Shown in pieces: positions 53,114 to 61,164 of a stretch of 64,000 nt of DNA. A program made the position numbers and the translations under genes. Each line of letters opens with the position of its first letter. Position 1 is the first letter of the stretch. The notes under the pieces are model-generated. The model ran no database searches. It was not told where the DNA came from and saw only the letters and a program-made list of their open reading frames with translations. The stretch spans positions 310,001-374,000 of the forward strand of contig NZ_JBANCG010000003.1 in NCBI RefSeq assembly GCF_037026715.1, given 5' to 3'. The DNA is from Breoghania sp037026715 (GTDB lineage: Bacteria; Pseudomonadota; Alphaproteobacteria; Rhizobiales; Stappiaceae).

Positions 53114-54067
53114 TCAGGCCCGCACCTCCTGACGCTGGAAGGAGACATAGGCCAGCGTGAAGACCAGAACGATGCCCGCCACCAGGCCGGAGAAGTCCGG
53201 CCAGATGATCAGGAGGCTCTGGTCGAGCGGCAGCGGGGCGCCCATGAGCGCGCCTTCCATCTGGCTGCGGAACAGCAGGCCCAGCGCCCGGGTGGAGGGG
53301 TGCAGGATGCCCGTCAGCATCTCGCCGTAAAGCGTCGTCGGCGAAAGTCGCAGAAGGTCGTGCTGAAGGTTGTACTGGGTGAGCGCCGTCATCGGGTCGA
53401 GCGGATCGACGGGGGCGAGCGCCCCGGCCACCAATGGTGCCAGCATTGGCCAGAACACCGTGAACAGCAGCCACAGGGCAAGAGCGGCAAGCGCCGCCGT
53501 CGCGGTGGAGCGGAACCAGGTGGAAAACAGCAGCGCGATGCCGAGCCAGATCGCCGAATAGGCGACCGAGACCACAAGGAACGCGATGCCGCGCGCCACC
53601 TCCTCGCCCGAGGGCGGCAGGCCCAGCGACAGGATGCCGACGCCGGTTACCAAGAGCCACAGCGTGATCACGCAGATGGTGAGCACGACGAGGCCGCCCA
53701 GGAACTTGCCGGCGAGCAGCGCGTCCCGGTAGATCGGCTGGGAGAGGATCCGGCTCATGGTGCGGCGCTGGTATTCGCCGTTGATCGCGTCGAACGCCAG
53801 GGTGATGGCGACGAGCGGCAACAAGAAGCCCAGAAAGCCCGCAAACGAGGGCAGGGGCTCGCGCGCCGTGGTGAACAGGCGAAGGAACAGGAACGGATCG
53901 GAACCGACCGTTTCCTTCAGCTGCCCCGCCGAACCGTAGGCCGCGCCGATGGCGGTCAGGATGACGAGGCCGAGCACGATCTTCATCCGTGCGCTGGTGA
54001 GGTGGTCGGCGGCCTCCTTGGCGGCCACCGCCCACAGGCCCGTCCAGGGCGATCCCTCACGCTGCAT
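53114..54067 (-). CDS. ABC-2 type transporter permease
   Basis: The 317-residue protein has about six membrane spans and an extended extracytoplasmic loop after the first. It matches the ABC-2/NosY-like permease group (AAKEAADHLTSARMKIVLGLVILTAIG at the start, then NGEYQRRTMSRILSQPIYRDALLAGKFLGG). It is the last gene of a three-gene minus-strand operon with an ATPase (11-base overlap) and a NEW3 protein. The substrate is unknown. Confidence 0.9.
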   Translation of the reverse strand: MQREGSPWTGLWAVAAKEAADHLTSARMKIVLGLVILTAIGAAYGSAGQLKETVGSDPFLFLRLFTTAREPLPSFAGFLGFLLPLVAITLAFDAINGEYQRRTMSRILSQPIYRDALLAGKFLGGLVVLTICVITLWLLVTGVGILSLGLPPSGEEVARGIAFLVVSVAYSAIWLGIALLFSTWFRSTATAALAALALWLLFTVFWPMLAPLVAGALAPVDPLDPMTALTQYNLQHDLLRLSPTTLYGEMLTGILHPSTRALGLLFRSQMEGALMGAPLPLDQSLLIIWPDFSGLVAGIVLVFTLAYVSFQRQEVRA

Positions 54068-55028
54068 GGCTCACCTCCATGGATGCGCGCTGGTCCTCGA
54101 AATAGCGCTGGTAGACGTCGTCGAGGCTCGGCCGGTGCATGGCGATGCGGCTGAGCCGGCCGCCGCGCTCCACAATCCGGGCCGCCACGTCGGCGCGAAT
54201 GTCGGCCGTTGCGCGGATGCGCAGCCGGCCGGGCGTCAGGTTCTCGAAGCCGGCGACGCCGGGGATGGAGGCCACCGCCGTCTTGATGTCGATGCCGTCC
54301 GCTTCCACCTCGATCGTGTAGGATCCGCCGAGCACCTTCGAGCGCAGTTCGTCGACGGAGCCGGTGAGCCCGATCCGCCCCTGGTTGATCAGAGCCACCC
54401 GGTCGCAGATGGATTGCACCAGCGACAGAAGGTGCGAGGACAGCAGCACCGTGCGTCCGTCGTCGCGCAGCCGCCGGATGAGGTCGAGCAGCTCCGTGGT
54501 CGATTGCGGATCGAGCCCATTGGTCGGCTCGTCGAGGATGGCGATGGGACTGTCCTTCACCAGCACTTCTGCAACGCCGAGACGCTGGCGCATGCCGTGG
54601 GAAAAGCCCGCGACGTTCTTCTCCGCCACGTCGCTCAAACGGACCCGTTCTAACGCATTGTCGATGCGGGCATCGGCTTGCGCCGTGTCGAGCCCTGCGA
54701 GCCTTGCAGTGTAGCGCAGGTTCTCGCGTGCCGTCATGGTGTCGTAGAAGCCGACATTGTCAGGCAGGTAGCCGACGGCCCGTTTCACCGCCAGCGGCTG
54801 GCGCAGCGGGTCGAGCCCGGTGACGCGGACCTCGCCCGACGTAGGCTCGGTCAGTCCCAAAAGGATCAGGATCATCGTGGTCTTGCCGGAGCCGTTCGGC
54901 CCCAGAAGCCCGAAGACCTCGCCCCTGTTAACGGTGAGATCAAGCCCCGCGACGGCCTCCACGCCGCCGTAGCGCTTGACGAGACCCCGAACCTCGATCA
55001 CGGGGCCTCCCTTTGCCGGGCCGCTCAT
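54057..55028 (-). CDS. ABC transporter ATP-binding protein
   Basis: The 323-residue ATPase has Walker A GPNGSGKTT, the signature FSHGMRQRLG (a variant of LSGGQ), Walker B PIAILDEPTNGLDP and the H-loop SSHLL. About 90 extra C-terminal residues form a regulatory domain like that of CcmA/NatA-type subunits. Its ATG overlaps the stop of the NEW3 gene by four bases and its end overlaps the permease start by 11 bases. The three proteins should form one exporter. Confidence 0.94.
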   Translation of the reverse strand: MSGPAKGGPVIEVRGLVKRYGGVEAVAGLDLTVNRGEVFGLLGPNGSGKTTMILILLGLTEPTSGEVRVTGLDPLRQPLAVKRAVGYLPDNVGFYDTMTARENLRYTARLAGLDTAQADARIDNALERVRLSDVAEKNVAGFSHGMRQRLGVAEVLVKDSPIAILDEPTNGLDPQSTTELLDLIRRLRDDGRTVLLSSHLLSLVQSICDRVALINQGRIGLTGSVDELRSKVLGGSYTIEVEADGIDIKTAVASIPGVAGFENLTPGRLRIRATADIRADVAARIVERGGRLSRIAMHRPSLDDVYQRYFEDQRASMEVSHAA

Positions 55029-56239
55029 CTGCGGCCATACCGGCGCACGCCGACGGCCATGACCAGAAGGGCGGCGGCGATGACGCCGAGCCCGGTCGCG
55101 CCCCACAGCGTGGAGGTGGCGACGGTCACGCGGAAATCGGCCGAGTTCGACACGCCGGAGCCGGATGCGCGCACGCTCGTCATGTAGTCGCCGGCGACCG
55201 CGTTCTTGGCCGGCGTCAGGTGCAGGGACACCTCCTGCTTGCCGTCGGGCGCCAGTTCATCAAGCGTTTTCGGCTCCATTTCCGCCTTCCAGCCGGAGGG
55301 CGCATGGGCGGTCAGGGTCACGTCTCGGGCTGCGTCGGTGCCGGTGTTGGCGAGGGTGAAGGAGAAATCGCGTTCTTCGCCGGCCGTCGCGGTGCCGGAC
55401 AGCAGGCCGCCGGGCCCCATCAGCACGATCTCGGGCTGGCCGGTGATCTGCAGGTGCAGCGGGGCCTGGGCGGTGACGGCATCGCTCTGCGCGCCGATGG
55501 CGACGTCGTAGGTACCGGCGGCGACATTCTGCGGGGCCTTCACCTTGGCCTTGATGGTCTTGGTCTCGTTGGCCTTGATGGGCAGCGAGGTGATCTCCTG
55601 GCTGCCGTAACCTTCGGTGAAGGCGACCTGGAAGCCGTCGGGCGCCTTGGAGGTGAGGTTCACCACCGTGTCCTTCGGGCTGTCGTTCTTGAGGGTGAGT
55701 TCGAAATCGAAGGAGGATTTCGCCGTGCCGCGCAGGCTGGGCAGTTTCGGCTCCAGCGTCAGCTTCGCGGGCTTTGCCTCCGCCATGGTGAGCTTGATCG
55801 GCAGGCTCAGCGTCTGCGGTGCGCCCTGAGCGGGATCCTCAACCGTGCCGCGCACGTCGAACGAGAAGGTGCCGGCCGTCTTTGCTCCGCCCTTCGGCGG
55901 GGTGAGAACCACATGCAACGTCTCGGTGTCGTCCGTGCCGACCATGGCGGCGGAGACCTTCGATCCGCTGCCGTCGATCTCGGATGTCCAGCCTTTGGGA
56001 AGGCCGTCAAGCGCAAGTTCCACGCGCTCGGGCGGCAGGGCCTTGTTCTTGAGCGAGATGTCGAGCTTGACGGTATCGCCGAAGTCCACCGTTCGTTCGG
56101 GAAACGCCGTGGTGAGCCACAGACCGCGCACCGGCGGCGCCTGATCCTGGCCCATCATCATGGTTTCGGCGGAGGCTGGAAGAATGGTGATGAGAGATGC
56201 TGCGGCAAGCGCCGGCAGCCATGCGCGTCCAAGCGACAT
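55025..56239 (-). CDS. Exported NEW3-domain protein, membrane-anchored partner of the ABC exporter
   Basis: The 404-residue precursor has a signal peptide (MSLGRAWLPALAAASLITILPASA). Two or three immunoglobulin-like NEW3 (NPCBM-associated) beta domains follow, for example FPERTVDFGDTVKLDISLKN, SSFDFELTLKNDSPKDTVVNLTSKAPDGF and RDFSFTLANTGTDAARDVTLTAHAPSGW. One C-terminal membrane span ends the protein. The layout of a NEW3 protein with an ATPase and an ABC-2 permease recurs in alphaproteobacteria; the NEW3 part probably binds the exported molecule or wall. The ATG at 56239 follows AGGAG. Confidence 0.85.
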   Translation of the reverse strand: MSLGRAWLPALAAASLITILPASAETMMMGQDQAPPVRGLWLTTAFPERTVDFGDTVKLDISLKNKALPPERVELALDGLPKGWTSEIDGSGSKVSAAMVGTDDTETLHVVLTPPKGGAKTAGTFSFDVRGTVEDPAQGAPQTLSLPIKLTMAEAKPAKLTLEPKLPSLRGTAKSSFDFELTLKNDSPKDTVVNLTSKAPDGFQVAFTEGYGSQEITSLPIKANETKTIKAKVKAPQNVAAGTYDVAIGAQSDAVTAQAPLHLQITGQPEIVLMGPGGLLSGTATAGEERDFSFTLANTGTDAARDVTLTAHAPSGWKAEMEPKTLDELAPDGKQEVSLHLTPAKNAVAGDYMTSVRASGSGVSNSADFRVTVATSTLWGATGLGVIAAALLVMAVGVRRYGRR

Positions 56240-56445
56240 GGTTTGGTCTCCTGCTGTTCTGTCCGTCAGAAAACGGGCCCCTTCGCGTCGCGACGGCGGC
56301 GTTGGGGGCAGGTATTGGACGCGTGAAATTTCGTGACTGAAACCGGGCGAAATCGTGTTGAAAAAATTACAATGCGGTAATGTGCGGCATTGCCTTGCGG
56401 CGTCGCCCATTCCCCCGGCTCAGGCCACCCGCTCCTGTGTGACAT

Positions 56446-56487
56446 AAAAAAAAGCCTGCGCGCGGGAGCTTTCCTCCGCGTGCAGGC
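56446..56487 (-). terminator. Terminator of the acetate permease gene
   Basis: GCCTGCGCGCGGGAG (56454-56468) pairs with CTCCGCGTGCAGGC (56474-56487) with one bulge and one wobble. The A run at 56446-56453 becomes a U tract on the minus strand. Confidence 0.82.
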
Positions 56488-56525
56488 CGACTGATCGTTA
56501 TTCCGTTTTCAGTGGAGGCGCAGCC

Positions 56526-57119
56526 TCACTCCGCCGGCTGGGCCGCACCATGGCCGATGGCCGATTTCGGCGCGCCGACCGGCAGGACTTCACGGCCGTG
56601 GGTCTCGTTGATGACCTCGGCGGCTGCCAGATAGAAGGCGAGGATGGCCGTCACCAGCCCGACATAGCCGCCGGCATGCTTGACCGCTTCCAGTCCCGTG
56701 AAGTCGCCCGCCGCCAGCAGCGCGAAGGTGATCCACAGCGCAAGGAATACCATTTGCAGAGCGCGGGGCAGGGCGAGGCTGCCGATCCACATGAAGAACG
56801 TGAAGACGCCCCACATGGCGAGCCACCATGCGACGAACTCTCCGGAGACGCCGGCGGAGAAGAAGTGCACGAACAGGGCGAAGGTCCACCAGAAGGCGCC
56901 GTAGGAGCAGAAGGCGACGCAGCCGAAGGTGTTGCCACGCGGCATTTCCATCAGGCCGGCGGCGAATTGCGCCGTGCCGCCGAAAGCGAAGGCGGAGGCC
57001 AGCACCAGCGGCACGCTGGCACCGGTGAAGAAGCCGGCATTCACCAGGCTCAGCATCCAGGTCGTCAAGGCAAAGCCCGTCAGTCCGAGCGGCGCCGGAT
57101 TGGCTAGTTTTCTTTCCAT
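56526..57119 (-). CDS. satP: Acetate/succinate permease, GPR1/FUN34/YaaH family
   Basis: The 197-residue protein has six membrane spans and the diagnostic NPAPLGLTGFALTT motif at its N-terminus. E. coli SatP (YaaH) is a proton-coupled acetate and succinate channel. It stands alone on the minus strand with a terminator downstream. Confidence 0.94.
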   Translation of the reverse strand: MERKLANPAPLGLTGFALTTWMLSLVNAGFFTGASVPLVLASAFAFGGTAQFAAGLMEMPRGNTFGCVAFCSYGAFWWTFALFVHFFSAGVSGEFVAWWLAMWGVFTFFMWIGSLALPRALQMVFLALWITFALLAAGDFTGLEAVKHAGGYVGLVTAILAFYLAAAEVINETHGREVLPVGAPKSAIGHGAAQPAE

Positions 57120-57427
57120 GACTTAAAATCCACTCTGCGCCGTTCTTTTATCTGGCGCGTATCTGCTTGGATGTTGCGTGGAGCTGATCTTCGAAGGGTC
57201 TCAAGCCTCGAATGTCCTCCCCACTGGCTCACGTTGCTTGCCGACCGTGATGCAGTAATATAACTCTGTCGGGGATAGACTTTAGACGCAAGCTATAGAA
57301 TGTCGCAGGCCCTAAAATGACCTGATAGATATTGTTTATCGGCGAAAAAACGCTTGGTAATACCGGGAAAATTCGCTGCCCGATGAGCTCGGAAAACCGA
57401 AAGAATGCAACGCCGGGCGGTTGTCCC
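57120..57427 (-). other. Region between the LysR gene and satP
   Basis: These 308 bases show no gene. The part from about 57255 to 57360 is AT-rich and contains TTATATTAC on the minus strand, a plausible -10 element for satP, but no good -35 is visible. No clear terminator for the upstream LysR gene was found. Confidence 0.4.
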
Positions 57428-58366
57428 TCAGCTGCCGCGTCCGCCGGCCTCCAACTCGTCGCGTGGCCGGCAGCAGGCGCGGATGAGGCTGCGCAGCCAG
57501 CGGTGGGCGGGGTCGTTGTCGAGGCGCGGATGCCAGATCTGGGAGATCACGACCGGGTCCGTCGGGAACGGCAGCTCGAAGAATTGCAGTGCCGGCGGGT
57601 TCGGGCCGGCGGTTCCGGTCGGGGCGAGCGAATGTGTCACCAGCGCCACCAGATCGCTCTCCGCGGCGATCGCCAGCGCGGTGAAGAAGCTCGGCACCGT
57701 CAGCGTGCAGCGTCGTTCGAGGCCGAGCGCTGCCAATGCCGCATCGATTGGCCCCACGTGCCCGCTGCGCCGCGAGGAGAGTACATGGTCGGCCGCCGCA
57801 TAGCGCTCCGGCGTCAGGACGCCTTCCATCAGCGGGTGACCCGTCCTGACCGCGCCGACATAGTGATCGCGGAAAAGCGTCTGGACCTTCAGTTCCGGCA
57901 CGCTTTCCCCCAGAACGCCGATTTCCAGATCGATGGCCGCCTCGCGCAAGGGCTGCGGGTTCTTGTCCGGCTTCGGCGCGAAGCGCAGCCGGATCCCGGG
58001 CGCCTCGCGCCGCACCGCCGCGTGAAGCCCGGCCGCATAGGCGGCGACGAAGGCATCGTTGGCGCGGATGGTGAACGTGCGCTCCAGCGTTGCAAGATCC
58101 AGCGAGATATCGGCGCGGCCGAGGATCGCGTCGACCTCGCCCGCCACGTGGGGCACGCGCTCGCGCAGCGCGGCAGCATGCGGCGTCAGAACCATGGAAC
58201 GGCCCGCGCGCACCAGCAGCGGATCGCCCGTCGTCTCGCGCAGGCGGGCGAGCGTGCGGCTCATGGCCGACGCGCTGAGCCCCAGCCTGCGTGCAGCGCC
58301 GGCCACGCTAGCCTCCGCAAGCAGGGCGTCCAGCGCCCGAAGCAGGTTGAGATCGGTGCTGGTCAT
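57428..58366 (-). CDS. LysR family transcriptional regulator
   Basis: The 312-residue protein has an N-terminal winged helix (LNLLRALDALLAEASVAGAARRLGLSASAMSRTLARLRETTGDPLL) and a periplasmic-binding-protein-like effector domain. It is divergent from the DHA2 exporter gene across 132 bases, the classic layout for a LysR activator or repressor of the neighbour. The effector is unknown. Confidence 0.93.
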   Translation of the reverse strand: MTSTDLNLLRALDALLAEASVAGAARRLGLSASAMSRTLARLRETTGDPLLVRAGRSMVLTPHAAALRERVPHVAGEVDAILGRADISLDLATLERTFTIRANDAFVAAYAAGLHAAVRREAPGIRLRFAPKPDKNPQPLREAAIDLEIGVLGESVPELKVQTLFRDHYVGAVRTGHPLMEGVLTPERYAAADHVLSSRRSGHVGPIDAALAALGLERRCTLTVPSFFTALAIAAESDLVALVTHSLAPTGTAGPNPPALQFFELPFPTDPVVISQIWHPRLDNDPAHRWLRSLIRACCRPRDELEAGGRGS

Positions 58367-58498
58367 CGCAAATTCCGTTCGCGCGCGGTCGTCCGGTTCA
58401 TGACATGGCGTTTCATGCAGCTATTGAATGCAGTACGCGCGTCTTCTGCAATGGCTTGGGATGGATATTTTACCCGGCAGAGATCCGATGGAGCCCTT

Positions 58499-59863
58499 AT
58501 GTCCTCACTTGCCCACACCGACGCCGTCGTGCCGATGGCCGGCCTTCCCATGCCACAGCGGCTTTTCGCGACGCTCGCCGTCCTCTCGACGCTCGTGCTG
58601 GTCGTGCTCGACGGGGCGATCGCCAACGTGGCGCTGCCGACAATCCACACCGAGCTGAAAGTCTCCGCAGCCGCCACGGTCTGGGTCGTCACCGCCTACC
58701 AGCTTGCGCTGGTGATGGGGTTGCTGCCGAGCGCCGCGCTCGGCCAGAGCCTCGGCTACCGAAAGGTCTTTGCGGGCGGCGTTGTGGTCTTCACTGTGGC
58801 CTCCGTGCTGTGCGCGCTGGCACCGTCGCTCACGTGGCTGGTGATTGCCCGCTTCGTGCAGGGGCTTGGCGCTGCGCCGCTCATGTCGTTGGCGGTCGCG
58901 CTGCTGCGCCATGTCTTTCCCCCGCGCATGATGGGCCGGGTGATCGGCTGGAACGCGCTGGTCGTCGCCCTTTCTTCCGCCATCGGGCCCACCATCGGCG
59001 CGGCGGTGCTGTCGGTTGCGAGCTGGCCGTGGATTTTCGCGGTCAACGTGCCCATCGGCCTTGTGGTGCTCGTGGCGGTTCGCGCGCTGCCCTCGCCCGC
59101 GGGCAGTGGGCATGCACTCGACGGGCTTTCGGTGCTGCTGAACGCGGCCGGGTTTGGCTGTCTGGTGATGGGTGCGGATGCGGTGATCGAGCGACCGGAA
59201 ACCGGTCTGCCGCTGCTTGCCGTCTCGGCCGCGAGCTTCATCGCCCTGGTGCGGCGCGAAGCCCCGCGCCGGGCCCCGCTCATCCCGCTCGACCTGTTGC
59301 GCCGGCGCTCGTTCCGCCTCTCGGTGATTGCGTCGGTGTGCTGTTTCTCCGCCCAGATGTCGAGCTACGTGGCGCTGCCCTTCATCTTCCAGCACGGGTT
59401 CGGCCTTTCCGCGATGATGACCGGCATCGGCATGACGCCGTGGCCGCTGGTGGTGGCGTTTGCCGGGCCGGTTTCCGGCCGCCTTTCCGACCGGATGAAC
59501 GGCGCCGTCCTGTGCGCCGTGGGCGGTCTCACGCTGGCCGCTGGTCTCCTCATGGCCGCCCTGTGGCCGGAAAGCGGCAGCCCGGTGCCGCTGGTCGCGA
59601 TGACGATGGTCTGCGGCCTCGGCTTCGGCCTTTTCCAGGTGCCCAACAACCGCAACATGCTGGTCTCCGTGGAACCGGAGCGCGCAGGCGCTGCAGGCGG
59701 CATGCAGGGCACGGCACGTCTCGTCGGCCAGACGACGGGCGGGCTGATCATGACGGTGCTGTTCACGCTGACACCCGCTGATGTGGCCCCGCACCTGGGA
59801 CTTGGCGTGGGTGCGGTGCTTGCCGCGCTGGCGGGCGGGGTGAGCGCGTTGCGGGCGCGGTAG
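58499..59863 (+). CDS. MFS transporter, DHA2 (14-span) drug exporter family
   Basis: The 454-residue protein has the motif LDGAIANVALPTIHTEL in span 1, which marks the DHA2 branch, and about 13-14 hydrophobic spans. GQSLGYRKVFAGGVVVF holds the loop 2-3 motif A in a reduced form. It is likely a proton antiporter for drugs or metabolites. The ATG at 58499 has GGAG five bases upstream; the long in-frame extension upstream overlaps the LysR gene and is not coding. Confidence 0.92.
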   Translation: MSSLAHTDAVVPMAGLPMPQRLFATLAVLSTLVLVVLDGAIANVALPTIHTELKVSAAATVWVVTAYQLALVMGLLPSAALGQSLGYRKVFAGGVVVFTVASVLCALAPSLTWLVIARFVQGLGAAPLMSLAVALLRHVFPPRMMGRVIGWNALVVALSSAIGPTIGAAVLSVASWPWIFAVNVPIGLVVLVAVRALPSPAGSGHALDGLSVLLNAAGFGCLVMGADAVIERPETGLPLLAVSAASFIALVRREAPRRAPLIPLDLLRRRSFRLSVIASVCCFSAQMSSYVALPFIFQHGFGLSAMMTGIGMTPWPLVVAFAGPVSGRLSDRMNGAVLCAVGGLTLAAGLLMAALWPESGSPVPLVAMTMVCGLGFGLFQVPNNRNMLVSVEPERAGAAGGMQGTARLVGQTTGGLIMTVLFTLTPADVAPHLGLGVGAVLAALAGGVSALRAR

Positions 59864-59995
59864 GGGGAGGCCGGGGAGAGGGGACGAGCGGGAGGGAAGG
59901 ATTGGACGGACGGGAGGAAGGGGCCGATGCTGCGATTCCTGCCTTGCCCGGCGGGTGCTTCTTATGCACCCGTACTCAACCCACCCACGATGTCA

Positions 59996-60015
59996 TCCCG
60001 GCCTCCGAGCCGGGA
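59996..60015. repeat. Short hairpin repeat in the exporter downstream gap
   Basis: TCCCGGC pairs with GCCGGGA around a CTCCGA loop, preceded by GTCA. It resembles the hairpin at 50057. The surrounding 295 bases (59864-60158) hold no gene. Composition changes abruptly from high GC to very AT-rich near 60060, the left edge of the low-GC block. Confidence 0.6.
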
Positions 60016-60158
60016 TCCATTCCGTGATGTTGCGGCGGCGGCTATGGGCCGATTATCGTGCCGGATCAGTCACTTCTTATCGCCGAGTTATAATTGATAA
60101 TATTCGATTATATATTATACCATAAAAACTATTATATTCACATATAAAACAATATTTA

Positions 60159-60959
60159 TTATAGATAATTTTCTGCAGAAAGTAATTTGTCTACTGGTCG
60201 TAGTAATAATATTTTCGGATTATCTTTTATTGAAATTCGCTTTTCTCTAAATTTCAACCAGAATGCGATGCGTAGTTCTTTTTCGTCTCTAAAATTTTCG
60301 GGCTTTATAAAGGCTATTTTATTCTTCAGATGTCTCACTTCGGAAATTGGGAAGTCCGCTTCCTGCTCAATGCAAATCGAACGTTCTTCGTAAGACACCG
60401 GTTGTATATCAACTTCCAATTGTAGGCCGCTTGCTAGTTCATTAAACCCGTTTTCTATCAATAGATAATCCGGTATGTCCTTAACTGAAATGCTACTCCA
60501 TAGTAAATTACTCAAATGACCTGCAAAAGCACCCAGATTTTTAGCATTAATTTCCCAGAAACTGTCATGAGTCTCTGTTATAGAGCCGGCAGAGCTATTT
60601 TCACTGAGGGATAAGCAGTATATCCAGCAATTGTGCGTGGATCCATAAATTTCAACGCCCTTTATATGTGCCTGACCGGAAATAATAGCCATTTCCTCAA
60701 TCGCAGCGTAACCCGTACCATCTTCGTGACCGCCAAATTCAAATTCGCTGACCCAATCGTTTGAGACGGGTGATAATTTCGGAAATTGAATGGAGAACTT
60801 AAATTTGCCTTCTCCAATATCTCTGAGTTTTTCATTTTCTTCTTTTCGATAGCTAAAAAGAGTGCCCAATCTTATTGTGTTGCATCCAGTTTTAATATTG
60901 TACGCTGAGGGGCAATATTTTACTAATGGCGGGCTCGAAAATTCGATAAATTTCGCCAT
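60159..60959 (-). CDS. Orphan hypothetical protein in an AT-rich island
   Basis: The 266-residue product (MAKFIEFSSPPLVKYCPSAY...) is cytosolic, with no signal or membrane segment, and I cannot assign it to a named family. The ordered features are a RLGTLFSYRKEENEKLRD(I)GEG segment near the start, NCWIYCLSLSE in the middle and DEKELRIAFWLKFRE near the end. That layout recalls uncharacterised proteins sometimes found near phage-defence loci, but this is a loose impression. One sampled line (60241-60300) is only 20 G+C of 60, against 38 of 60 for a line inside serC, so recent transfer is likely. The ATG at 60959 has AGGA eight bases upstream. Confidence 0.7.
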   Translation of the reverse strand: MAKFIEFSSPPLVKYCPSAYNIKTGCNTIRLGTLFSYRKEENEKLRDIGEGKFKFSIQFPKLSPVSNDWVSEFEFGGHEDGTGYAAIEEMAIISGQAHIKGVEIYGSTHNCWIYCLSLSENSSAGSITETHDSFWEINAKNLGAFAGHLSNLLWSSISVKDIPDYLLIENGFNELASGLQLEVDIQPVSYEERSICIEQEADFPISEVRHLKNKIAFIKPENFRDEKELRIAFWLKFREKRISIKDNPKILLLRPVDKLLSAENYL

Positions 60960-61114
60960 CCATATCATCCTGTTCAATACGAATCTGACGGAAATATAAA
61001 CTTTACGTTATATATGGTCAATGTTGGCGAAGTTTCTTGTGCGTATGAGAAGCCTCAGCATGCCCCGCAACAATCTGTCATTTGCCCTTCTCCGCATTTT
61101 CGCATATGTCGGTC

Positions 61115-61164
61115 AGTGGGACACCCTTCCCCAACGAAGGGCGCCTATCTGAAAGGGTAGCAAC
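61115..61164 (+). promoter_or_regulatory. serC leader RNA motif
   Basis: The region just before serC forms a hairpin CCCTTC-CCCAAC-GAAGGG (61124-61141). A second stem follows in which CTATC (61145-61149) can pair with the GGGTAG (61155-61160) that contains the ribosome site. This matches the alphaproteobacterial serC RNA motif found by comparative genomics, which overlaps the Shine-Dalgarno sequence and is thought to control translation. Its ligand is unknown. Confidence 0.7.

Noticed and set aside
57332..58498. A long in-frame N-terminal extension of the DHA2 exporter
   Set aside because: It runs antisense through the whole LysR gene and the divergent promoter region. The ATG at 58499 has a good ribosome site and starts the conserved fold.
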